Shown one piece after another: positions 1 through 5,652 of a stretch of 6,267 nt of DNA (positions are counted from its first letter, which is position 1; every line of letters starts with the position of its first letter). The stretch spans positions 1-6,267 of the forward strand of contig DATCSE010000533.1 of the NCBI GenBank assembly GCA_036568605.1, written 5' to 3'. The DNA comes from DATCSE01 sp036568605. GTDB taxonomy: Bacteria; Pseudomonadota; Gammaproteobacteria; Burkholderiales; Burkholderiaceae_C. The translations under genes and the position numbers were made by a program. The notes beneath the pieces were generated by a model that was not told where the DNA came from, made no database searches, and saw only the letters and a program-made list of their open reading frames with translations.

Positions 1-978
1 GGCCACGACGATGCGGCCGGCGCGATCGAGCTGCGCGCCGGAGGTCTGCGCGAGCTCGCGGCCCAGGGGCGAACCGGCGACGCCAGCGGCCCAGATCACG
101 GTCTTGCTCGCGAGCCGGTGCCGCTCGATTGCGTCGCCCTGGCCCGTCGTGTAGACGACGCCGTCGGCATCGATCTGCGTGACCTTGCAGCCGGTCAGCA
201 CCTCGACGCCGAGCCTTGCGAGCTGCTCGCGCGCGCGTTGCGACAGATCGGGCACGAATGCGCCGAGCACGCGGTCCGAGCCCTCGATCAGCACGACGCG
301 CGCACGCGTCGAATCGATGCGCCGGAACTCCTGGGGCAGCGTGTGCCGCGCGATCTCGGTCATCGTGCCGGCCATCTCGACGCCGGTGGGCCCCGCGCCG
401 ATCACGACGAAGGTCATCCACGGCTCGCGTTGCGCCGCGTCGCTGAGCCGCTCGGCTTTCTCGAACGCGCCGATCACGCGCGAGCGGATCGTGAACGCAT
501 CGGCCAGCGTCTTCAGGCCGGGCGCATGCGCGGCCCACTCGTCATGGCCGAAGTAGCTGTGCGAGGCGCCGGCTGCGACGATCAGGTAGTCGTAGGCGAG
601 CGACTGGTCGGCATCGAGCAGCACGCGCCGCGCCTCGGTGTCGAAGCCGATCACCTCGGCCTGCAGCACCGTCAGGTTGCCGCGTTTCATCTCGCGCCGC
701 AGCACATGGCGGATCGGCGCACTGACCGCCGGCGCGCTCAGCCCCGCGGTCGCGACCTGGTACAGCAGCGGCTGGAACAGATGGTGGTTGGTGCGGTCGA
801 CGACCGTGATCTCGACCGGCGCCTTCGAGAGGCCGCGTACCGCCTCCAGCCCGCCGAAGCCGCAGCCGATGATGACCACGTGCGGGCGAGCCTTGAACGT
901 GTTGATCGCCGAGGGCACGGCGGGGCGGGATACAGCGGCAGCAGGAGACGACGACGTGACGGGGGTGGCATCGCGCAT
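1..978 (-). CDS. Type II NADH:quinone oxidoreductase (NDH-2), C-terminus cut by window edge
   Basis: This is a single-subunit flavoprotein that oxidises NADH and passes electrons to membrane quinone without pumping protons; it sits on the cytoplasmic face of the inner membrane. The visible 326 residues contain an FAD-binding Rossmann motif VVIIGCGFGG at about 34-43 (GxGxxG). The NDH-2-typical segment HLFQPLLYQVATAG follows at 66-79, and the NADH-binding motif VVIGAGPTGVEMAG lies at 191-204. The late segment VIWAAGVAGSPLG is at 294-306. The second FAD contact (GD motif) and the C-terminal membrane-binding helix expected in the family would lie beyond the left edge. The start at 978 leaves about 30 residues before the Rossmann strand. 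No Shine-Dalgarno sequence is visible; a later GTG at 918 is the only close alternative I noted and has no better ribosome site. The gene follows the darcynin gene on the same strand after 74 bp and may be co-transcribed with it. The family call is firm; the exact start is not. Confidence 0.93.
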   Translation of the reverse strand, partial: MRDATPVTSSSPAAAVSRPAVPSAINTFKARPHVVIIGCGFGGLEAVRGLSKAPVEITVVDRTNHHLFQPLLYQVATAGLSAPAVSAPIRHVLRREMKRGNLTVLQAEVIGFDTEARRVLLDADQSLAYDYLIVAAGASHSYFGHDEWAAHAPGLKTLADAFTIRSRVIGAFEKAERLSDAAQREPWMTFVVIGAGPTGVEMAGTMTEIARHTLPQEFRRIDSTRARVVLIEGSDRVLGAFVPDLSQRAREQLARLGVEVLTGCKVTQIDADGVVYTTGQGDAIERHRLASKTVIWAAGVAGSPLGRELAQTSGAQLDRAGRIVVA

Positions 979-1052
979 GGGGCGTTTATACCGCCGGACC
1001 GGACCGGATCGTGCCGGCGGGCATTCCGACGGCTCGCAACGATGCCTCGGGG
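979..1052 (-). promoter_or_regulatory. Gap upstream of NDH-2 with TATAAA box and 7-bp dyad
   Basis: This 74-bp gap separates the darcynin stop from the NDH-2 start. Read on the minus strand, TATAAA (positions 990 down to 985) lies six bases before the proposed ATG, and no ribosome-binding site intervenes. Immediately upstream is a perfect inverted repeat, CCGCCGG at 991-997 and CCGGCGG at 1014-1020, with a 16-base loop containing tandem CCGGA units. The hexamer at the -35 distance (CACGAT) is poor, so promoter function is a guess. The dyad could be an operator or an mRNA hairpin. It is not a classical terminator because no T tract follows it. Confidence 0.3.
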
Positions 1053-1403
1053 TCAGAGCACGCCGGCCGCCAGCGGCAGGCACGCGTCGTGGTCGCGCCA
1101 TGCGTCCTCGATCGCGGGGATCACGTCGACCACGTCGAACCATTGCGCGCCCAGCGGGCCGCGATCGCGCAGCCATTCGACCGCGTGGTAGTACTGCGCG
1201 ACGTCGGTGGTCTCCCACAGCAGCACGTCGCTGCAGCGGCCGGCGAATGCGGTGCTGTCGAAGCGCCGCAGCTGCAGCTCCGGGTAGCCGTCGAACACCT
1301 GCATCAGCAGCGCGTCGTGGTGGGCGTGCTGCTCGTCCATGCTGAGCGCGCGCCAGCGTGGTGTCGATTGCAACAGCATGAAGAACGTATAGCGGCGGGG
1401 CAT
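1053..1403 (-). CDS. Darcynin-family protein of unknown function
   Basis: This is a small cytoplasmic protein of 116 residues. The opening (MPRRYTFFMLLQSTPRWRAL), the central FAGRCSDVLLWETTD at about 53-67 and the YYHAVEWLRD segment at 71-80 resemble the darcynin family, a short alpha/beta, ferredoxin-like domain of unknown function common in Proteobacteria. That assignment rests on recalled family pattern, not a search. There is no signal peptide, membrane helix or recognisable catalytic motif. A weak purine-rich stretch (GAGA) lies roughly 10 bases before the ATG at 1403; an internal Met at residue 9 is a less likely start. The gene is divergent from a TetR regulator across 105 bp containing a candidate operator, which suggests it is the regulator's target. 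NDH-2 follows 74 bp downstream on the same strand. The biochemical role is unknown. Confidence 0.75.
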   Translation of the reverse strand: MPRRYTFFMLLQSTPRWRALSMDEQHAHHDALLMQVFDGYPELQLRRFDSTAFAGRCSDVLLWETTDVAQYYHAVEWLRDRGPLGAQWFDVVDVIPAIEDAWRDHDACLPLAAGVL

Positions 1404-1508
1404 GCGGGCATCTCGTGGGCGGTTGACGCGATGCGTCGGAGTGGCTCAGACTATGCGAGCTTTTGCTCGCATCGTCGACTCGCATTTCAAGACCCCACCC
1501 GCATCCCG
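1404..1508. promoter_or_regulatory. Divergent promoter region between darcynin gene and tetR
   Basis: This 105-bp gap must carry the start signals for both flanking genes. It is more AT-rich than its surroundings near 1450-1490. On the plus strand TTGACG (1423-1428) is a fair -35 box, but the best downstream hexamers, CAGACT (1447-1452, spacing 18) and GACTAT (1449-1454, spacing 20), are weak. On the minus strand TTGAAA (1490 down to 1485) is a fair -35 with only AGCAAA at 17 bp. Both candidate promoters would run into the half-site array at 1453-1485, as expected for repression by a TetR protein. No clear ribosome site precedes tetR. Confidence 0.4.
1453..1485. promoter_or_regulatory. Candidate TetR operator: three 7-bp half-sites at 13-bp spacing
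   Basis: ATGCGAGC at 1453-1460 and GCTCGCAT at 1465-1472 form a perfect 8-bp inverted repeat around TTTT. A third copy of the half-site, CTCGCAT, lies at 1479-1485. Read on the minus strand the order is ATGCGAG, 6 bases, ATGCGAG, 6 bases, CTCGCAT, that is two direct copies and one inverted. The 20-bp dyad is a typical size for a TetR dimer site, and TetR regulators commonly bind the gap between their own gene and a divergent target. Binding by the 1509-2141 product is inferred. A hairpin terminator is unlikely because there is no T tract after the stem and the position lies between divergent starts. Confidence 0.6.
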
Positions 1509-2141
1509 ATGAAATCCGTGACCGAAGCCCGTATAGAGCCGCGCAAGGCGCCGCGCCAGGCCCGCTCGCTAGCCACTGTCGACGCGATCCTCGACGCGAC
1601 GGCTCGCATTCTGGTCGAGCGCGGCCATGCCGCGACCAACACCAACCTGGTCGCCGCGCGCGCCGGCGTCAGCGTCGGCTCGCTGTACCAGTACTTCCCG
1701 AACAAGCTTGCGCTGATCACGGCGCTGCATGCACGCCACGCGCGCGAGATGACGATCGCGCTCGAGCGCGAGTTCAGGGCGCGTGCCGGCGAAAGCCTGC
1801 ACGCCGCGCTGTCGCGCGTGATCGAAGCCGTGATGCACGCCCACCAGGTCGATGCCGACCTGCACCGCGCGCTCGAGCAGTGCGAAGACCTGGGCCTGGT
1901 CGACGACGCCCATGACGAGGCGCACGCCAAGATGCAGCTGGTCGTGCGCGAGCTGCTGACCGCGTACCGCGACGAGATCGCCGCGGCCAATCTGGACCTC
2001 GCCGCATTCACGGTGTTGCACACCGTGCACGGGCTGGTGCACGCCACGATGCGGGCGCGGCCGAGCGGCGTCTCGGTGAAGGCCGCGACGCGCGAGATCG
2101 TGCGGCTCGTGTACGCCTACTTGACCGCGGCCACGACCTGA
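1509..2141 (+). CDS. TetR/AcrR-family transcriptional regulator
   Basis: This is a 210-residue DNA-binding regulator, a normal length for TetR proteins, which usually act as dimeric repressors released by a small ligand. The N-terminal domain is clear: helix 1 is around 23-39 (TVDAILDATARILVERG), and the helix-turn-helix is about 45-64, with LVAARAGVSVGSLYQYFPNK containing the family-typical VSVGSLYQYFPNK. The C-terminal part (about 85-205) is helical and should form the ligand and dimer domain; its sequence does not reveal a ligand. The ATG at 1509 was chosen because it leaves a basic N-terminal arm (RKAPRQARS) before helix 1. The reading frame is open far upstream but without family-like sequence, and no strong ribosome site is visible. 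The gene is divergent from the darcynin gene across a candidate operator. Its 3' end overlaps the convergent TAXI gene by 25 bp. Autoregulation and control of darcynin are inferred. Confidence 0.92.
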   Translation: MKSVTEARIEPRKAPRQARSLATVDAILDATARILVERGHAATNTNLVAARAGVSVGSLYQYFPNKLALITALHARHAREMTIALEREFRARAGESLHAALSRVIEAVMHAHQVDADLHRALEQCEDLGLVDDAHDEAHAKMQLVVRELLTAYRDEIAAANLDLAAFTVLHTVHGLVHATMRARPSGVSVKAATREIVRLVYAYLTAATT

Positions 2142-3523
2142 CCCGTCGGGGCCGCTGCCCCGAGCACCCGCGACCGCACCATCTGGATGTGGCTGCGCAG
2201 CGAATACAGCTCGTCGGCATAACTGAGCGGCACCGTCACCCGCTCGACGCGCGCCTCGATCTCCCCCAGCCTCTCGAGCAGCTCGGCTTTCGGCTGCTTG
2301 CCCATCGCCTCCTCGACGTCGCGCAGCTGCGCATACCAGCGGAAGATCCGCGAGCGGATGCGGAACTGGTACAGCGGCGGCACCGTGCGCGACAGCGGGA
2401 TCAGGATCGCGATGATGGAGACCAGCACCGGCCACATGCGCTCGATCAGGTTCGCGAGCCAGAACGGCAGGTAGCGCTGCAGCACCGGCGTGCCGTTGGC
2501 GTAGAAGCGCTGCGCCTCCTTCGCGAGCGGCTGCTCGGTGCCGCTGGCCTTCGGGAAGTCGCCCTTGTGCTGGAACCAGCCGGCGCCGCCGTGGACCTGC
2601 TGCGCCGCCTGCATGAAGAGCTGCAGCAGCGCCGGGTGCGTGTCGGCGCGCGCGACCAGCGTCGCCGTCGGCGCGACCAGGCGCACGTCGCGCGGCGGCA
2701 CGTCGCCCGCGAGGTCGACGACGCCGCGCGGCAGGATCACCGGCGAGAGGAACGGAAAGCGGCGCGAGTACGCATCGGCCTGCGCGAAGTCGTACAGCGC
2801 GATGCCGGGCGTCTGCAGCAGCATCTGCACCATCAGCGCCTCGGGCGCCGACGAGAACACCAGCGCGTCCGACTCGCCGGCGAGCAGGTCCATCGTCGCC
2901 TCGGTCTGCGCCTTGCGTTCGATCTTCAGGCTCTCGAGATCGACGTGGTTCGCGTCGATCAGCTTGCGCATCAGCGCCGGCGAGCCGCTGCCGCGCGCGC
3001 CGATGTTCACGCGCCAGCCGGGCAGTTGCGAGAAGCTGGTCAGCGTCGGGCTCTTGACGAGCTTCTTTGCCGAGTCGGTCCGGTAGAACAGCCACAGCGG
3101 CTCGTAGAACAGGCTGCCCAGCGAGACCAGTCCAGCCTCGTCGTCGTCGTCGGCTGGCGCGACGGCGTTCGCGTCCTTGCGCATGCGCTCGCCCGAGCCG
3201 CCCTGCACGAACGCGATGTCGATGCCGGACTTCGGGTCGCGCAGCAGCCGCAGGTTCTCGCCGGAGCCTTGCGTGTTGCGCAGTTCGACCGTGATGCCGT
3301 AGGTCTTCAGGATCTGCGCGTAGCGCGTGCCGAACTCGGCATACGCGCCCTGCGGCGTGCCGGTCGCGAGCACGACCTTGTTCGGCGGGTTCGGGTCCAG
3401 CACCCAGTATGCGAGCCCGAGCAGCACGACGGTGAGCAGGATGAAGGGGCCGCCGGTCGCGATCAGGTCGCGAAACGACAGCAGCGTGTTGCGCAATGTC
3501 TGGGTCATCCGTCTCGTGTTCAT
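2117..3523 (-). CDS. Membrane-anchored TAXI-family TRAP solute-binding protein with C-terminal TM and cytoplasmic tail
   Basis: The 468-residue protein starts with a short basic segment and an N-terminal membrane helix (about 24-42) without an obvious cleavage site. The periplasmic TAXI-type binding domain (about 49-350) follows. It opens with NKVVLATGTPQGAYAEFGTR and contains NTQGSGENLRLL at 83-94 and IDIAFVQGG at 101-109, the usual TAXI pattern. After it come a second hydrophobic helix (about 363-382), a basic stretch (RIRSRIFRWY), a likely coiled coil (about 398-430) and a tail, giving an N-in, C-in topology. Ordinary TAXI proteins are roughly 320 residues, secreted, and work with DctQ/DctM-type permeases; no such gene is in the window. 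A DDDDE run at 125-129 comes from a short triplet repeat. The ATG at 3523 has a weak GGGA upstream; Met6 (3508) is an alternative. The gene is divergent from a two-component system, so a role in ligand sensing is plausible but unproven. The ligand is unknown. Confidence 0.87.
   Translation of the reverse strand: MNTRRMTQTLRNTLLSFRDLIATGGPFILLTVVLLGLAYWVLDPNPPNKVVLATGTPQGAYAEFGTRYAQILKTYGITVELRNTQGSGENLRLLRDPKSGIDIAFVQGGSGERMRKDANAVAPADDDDEAGLVSLGSLFYEPLWLFYRTDSAKKLVKSPTLTSFSQLPGWRVNIGARGSGSPALMRKLIDANHVDLESLKIERKAQTEATMDLLAGESDALVFSSAPEALMVQMLLQTPGIALYDFAQADAYSRRFPFLSPVILPRGVVDLAGDVPPRDVRLVAPTATLVARADTHPALLQLFMQAAQQVHGGAGWFQHKGDFPKASGTEQPLAKEAQRFYANGTPVLQRYLPFWLANLIERMWPVLVSIIAILIPLSRTVPPLYQFRIRSRIFRWYAQLRDVEEAMGKQPKAELLERLGEIEARVERVTVPLSYADELYSLRSHIQMVRSRVLGAAAPTGQVVAAVK
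3138..3152. repeat. Short (TCG)5 triplet repeat inside the TAXI gene
   Basis: Five uninterrupted TCG units lie in the coding sequence. On the minus strand they give the acidic run DDDDE (residues 125-129 of the TAXI protein), in a probable surface loop of the binding domain. A change in unit number would keep the frame. It may be simple codon bias. Confidence 0.5.
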
Positions 3524-3589
3524 GGCGCGGTCCCGCACGATAACCCGCCCGGCACGGTATTCTGTTTCGGAAATGCTCAGACTCCCACC
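3524..3589. promoter_or_regulatory. Divergent promoter region between TAXI gene and response regulator
   Basis: These 66 bases separate the TAXI start from the response-regulator start, so both promoters must lie here or inside the genes. A weak plus-strand -10 candidate is TATTCT (3558-3563), without a good -35. On the minus strand CAGAAT overlaps it. Two imperfect direct copies of CCCG-CACG lie at 3532-3540 and 3548-3557, 16 bp apart; they could be a regulator site but are too degenerate to assert. No purine-rich ribosome site is evident before the response-regulator ATG. Co-regulation of the two divergent units is inferred from this compact layout. Confidence 0.4.
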
Positions 3590-4291
3590 ATGCGCCTGCT
3601 GCTGATCGAAGACGACCGCATGATCGGCGACAGCCTGCGCGGCGCGCTGAAGCTCGAAGGTTACGCGGTCGACTGGGTGCGCGACGCCGCCGCGGCGCAG
3701 GCCACGCTCTCGAGCGAACGCTTCGACCTGATCCTGCTCGACCTCGGGCTGCCGGCCGTCGGCGCGCCGCATGCCGAGGTGCACCCGGCCGGCGGCCTCG
3801 AGGTGCTGCGGGCCTTGCGCGCGCGCCAGGACGCGACGCCGTGCATCGTGCTGACCGCACGCGACGGTCCGGGCGACAAGGTCGCCGGTCTCGATGCCGG
3901 CGCCGACGACTACCTGGTCAAGCCGTTCGACCTCGACGAGCTGACCGCGCGCATCCGCGCCGTGCTGCGCCGCCATGCCGGCCGCGGCCAGAGCGCGATC
4001 GTCGTCGGCGCCGTCACGCTGGACCCGACGACCCGCCAGGTCACGCGCGACGGCGTGCCGGTGCTGCTGTCCGCGCGCGAGTTCGCGGTGCTGGAGGCGC
4101 TGATGCAGCGGCCCGGCGCGCTGCTGTCGCGCGCGCAGCTCGAGGACCGGCTGTACGGTTGGGGCGAGGAGATCGAGAGCAACGCGGTCTCGGTCTACAT
4201 CCACCAGCTGCGCCGCAAGCTCGGCGGCGAGTTCATCCAGAACGTGCGCGGGGTGGGGTACTTCGTCGGCGACAAGCCGCGGGCCGCTTGA
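3590..4291 (+). CDS. OmpR-family two-component response regulator
   Basis: This 233-residue cytoplasmic transcription factor is phosphorylated by its partner kinase. The receiver domain (1-127) has the acidic cluster E7-D8-D9, phospho-acceptor D51 in ILLDLGLP, T89 and K111 in YLVKPF. The winged-helix DNA-binding domain (about 136-228) includes LSAREFAVLEAL, the recognition region SNAVSVYIHQLRRKLG (198-213) and the closing RGVGYF. The closest style is QseB/TctD/PmrA, but I do not assign a symbol. The loop after D51 is unusual: between LGLP (52-55) and GLEVLRALR (69-77) there are 13 residues where the family normally has about three. The ATG at 3590 gives the canonical MRLLLIEDD start. The stop shares one base with the kinase start (TGATG), indicating coupled translation. 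The divergent TAXI gene and the downstream oxygenase are candidate targets, by inference. Confidence 0.95.
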   Translation: MRLLLIEDDRMIGDSLRGALKLEGYAVDWVRDAAAAQATLSSERFDLILLDLGLPAVGAPHAEVHPAGGLEVLRALRARQDATPCIVLTARDGPGDKVAGLDAGADDYLVKPFDLDELTARIRAVLRRHAGRGQSAIVVGAVTLDPTTRQVTRDGVPVLLSAREFAVLEALMQRPGALLSRAQLEDRLYGWGEEIESNAVSVYIHQLRRKLGGEFIQNVRGVGYFVGDKPRAA

Positions 4292-5601
4292 TGTCGTTCA
4301 AGTCGATCCGGGTCCGGCTGCTGCTGTCGCTGCTCGCGATGCTGGCCGTGGCGGCCGCGGCGATGGGTCTCGTGACCTACCGCGGCGTGCTTGCGCAGAC
4401 CGAGGACCTGTTCGACTACCAGCTGCGCCAGATGGCGCTGAGCCTGCGCGACCAGGGCGAAATCGCGTCCAGCGAAGCCGGTGCGCTCGCCGACGAGCAG
4501 CTCGACTTCGTCGTGCAGATCTGGAGCGTCGACGGCCGCAGCATCTACGCGTCGCGGCGCCACACCAGCCTGCCCGAGCGCGCGCTGCTGGGCTTCGCGG
4601 ACATCCAGGTCGAGGGGCAGGTCTGGCGCACCTTCGGCGTCGCGACGCGCGAGCGCGTGATCCAGGTCGCGCAGCCGCTGCAGACGCGGCGCCGGCTCGC
4701 CGCCGATGCGGCGCTGCGCAGCGTCGCGCCGATGCTGTACATCGCGCCGCTGCTCGCGTTCGCGATCTGGTGGCTGGCGGCGCAGACGCTCGCGCCGCTG
4801 CGCCGCGTCGCCGCGAGCCTGCGCGAGCGCGACGAGCAGTCGCTGCAGGCGTTGCCGACAAGCGATCTGCCCGAGGAGGTCGCCCCTCTGGTCAGTGCGT
4901 TGAATGCGCTGCTGCAGCGGCTCGCGAGCTCGCGCGATGCGCAGCGCGCGTTCGTCGCCGACGCGGCGCACGAGCTGCGTTCGCCGCTGACCGCGCTGAA
5001 GCTGCAGCTGCAGATGCTGCGCCGCGCGCCTGACGACGCGGCACGCGCGAGTGCGATCGAAACGCTGACCGGCGGCATCGAACGTGCGGCCCGGCTGGTC
5101 GAGCAGCTGCTGACGCTCGCCCGCAGCGAGCCAGGCACGGGTGCGGCGGCGCTCGAGACGCTGGACCTGAGCGCGCTGGTGCGCGGCGCGGTCGGCGATG
5201 TCGTGCCGTTCGCGCATGCGCGCGGCAGCACGCTGGAGCTGGATGCCGACCAACGTGTCGAGGTGCGCGGCGACGCCGCCGCGCTGACGGCGATGGTGCG
5301 CAATCTCGCCGACAACGCGGTGCGCTACTCGCCGCATGGCGCCCGTGTCGCGCTGCAGGTCGGCCGCGAGGGCGGCACGCCGGTGCTGACTGTCGACGAC
5401 TCGGGCCCCGGCATCCCGCGCGACGAGCGCGGCCATGTGTTCGACCGCTTCTACCGCCGCGCGAACACCGGCGAGGCCGGCACCGGGCTCGGCCTCGCGA
5501 TCGTGCGCGGCGTCGCCGAACGCCATGGTGCGCACGTCGATCTCGACGATTCACCGCTCGGCGGACTGCGCGTGCGGGTGCGATTCGCCGCGCCGAATTG
5601 A
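4291..5601 (+). CDS. Sensor histidine kinase, QseC/TctE-like
   Basis: This 436-residue inner-membrane kinase is the partner of the preceding response regulator. Transmembrane helix 1 is about 9-30. A periplasmic region of roughly 115 residues (31-145), resembling the N-terminal sensor domain of QseC/TctE kinases (LFDYQLRQMALSLRDQ at 40-55), comes next. Transmembrane helix 2 is about 147-168 and a HAMP-like linker spans 169-218. The H-box FVADAAHELRSPLTALK carries the phospho-accepting His227. The ATPase domain shows the N-box MVRNLADNAVRYS (N338, N342), the G1 box DDSGPGIP (369-376), the F box FDRFYR (384-389) and the G2 box GTGLGL (397-402). All catalytic motifs are intact, so kinase activity is expected. 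The periplasmic signal is unknown. The neighbouring binding protein could deliver it, as proposed for other binding-protein/TctE-type pairs, but this is inference. Confidence 0.95.
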   Translation: MSFKSIRVRLLLSLLAMLAVAAAAMGLVTYRGVLAQTEDLFDYQLRQMALSLRDQGEIASSEAGALADEQLDFVVQIWSVDGRSIYASRRHTSLPERALLGFADIQVEGQVWRTFGVATRERVIQVAQPLQTRRRLAADAALRSVAPMLYIAPLLAFAIWWLAAQTLAPLRRVAASLRERDEQSLQALPTSDLPEEVAPLVSALNALLQRLASSRDAQRAFVADAAHELRSPLTALKLQLQMLRRAPDDAARASAIETLTGGIERAARLVEQLLTLARSEPGTGAAALETLDLSALVRGAVGDVVPFAHARGSTLELDADQRVEVRGDAAALTAMVRNLADNAVRYSPHGARVALQVGREGGTPVLTVDDSGPGIPRDERGHVFDRFYRRANTGEAGTGLGLAIVRGVAERHGAHVDLDDSPLGGLRVRVRFAAPN

Positions 5602-5652
5602 CGTGTCCGGATCCGGCCGGCGCCGGGGTCGTTCGCGGTCCACACTGGCCGC
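5602..5652 (+). repeat. Kinase-oxygenase gap with two adjacent 10-bp palindromes
   Basis: Within this 51-bp gap CCGGATCCGG (5607-5616) is followed directly by CCGGCGCCGG (5617-5626). Each is self-complementary, so there are four CCGG tetramers in 20 bp. The RNA could form a strong GC structure between the two genes. No T tract follows, so it is not a standard intrinsic terminator. It could reduce read-through into the oxygenase gene or protect the upstream message, or be chance in GC-rich DNA. No convincing promoter or ribosome site for the downstream gene is seen here. Confidence 0.35.

Noticed and set aside
991..1020. Inverted repeat as an intrinsic terminator for darcynin
   Set aside because: The stem is only 7 bp with a 16-base loop, and the downstream sequence on the minus strand is TATAAACG rather than a T tract.
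118..1191. A 357-codon plus-strand frame opposite NDH-2
   Set aside because: It is antisense to a well-supported NDH-2 gene with intact FAD and NADH motifs, and its translation is Arg/Asp/His-rich without recognisable content.
3524..3589. PmrA/QseB-type regulator box in the divergent promoter
   Set aside because: No CTTAA-N5-CTTAA-like repeat is present; only a degenerate CCCG-CACG direct repeat is visible, which is not enough to name a site.
1569..3860. A 763-codon minus-strand frame overlapping the TAXI gene and tetR
   Set aside because: It is the wrong frame of the TAXI gene: compositionally biased, no domain, and the overlapping frame at 2117-3523 gives a clear TAXI protein.
2189..4291. 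A 700-codon open plus-strand frame running antisense through the whole TAXI gene and joining the response regulator in frame
   Set aside because: Upstream of 3590 the translation is Arg/Gln/His/Ala-rich low-complexity sequence with no family resemblance, as expected on the strand opposite a GC-rich gene. The real protein starts at the canonical MRLLLIEDD.
4195..5535. A 446-codon minus-strand frame opposite the histidine kinase
   Set aside because: It is a GC-bias shadow of the kinase, Arg/Gln/Ala-rich, with no domain pattern.
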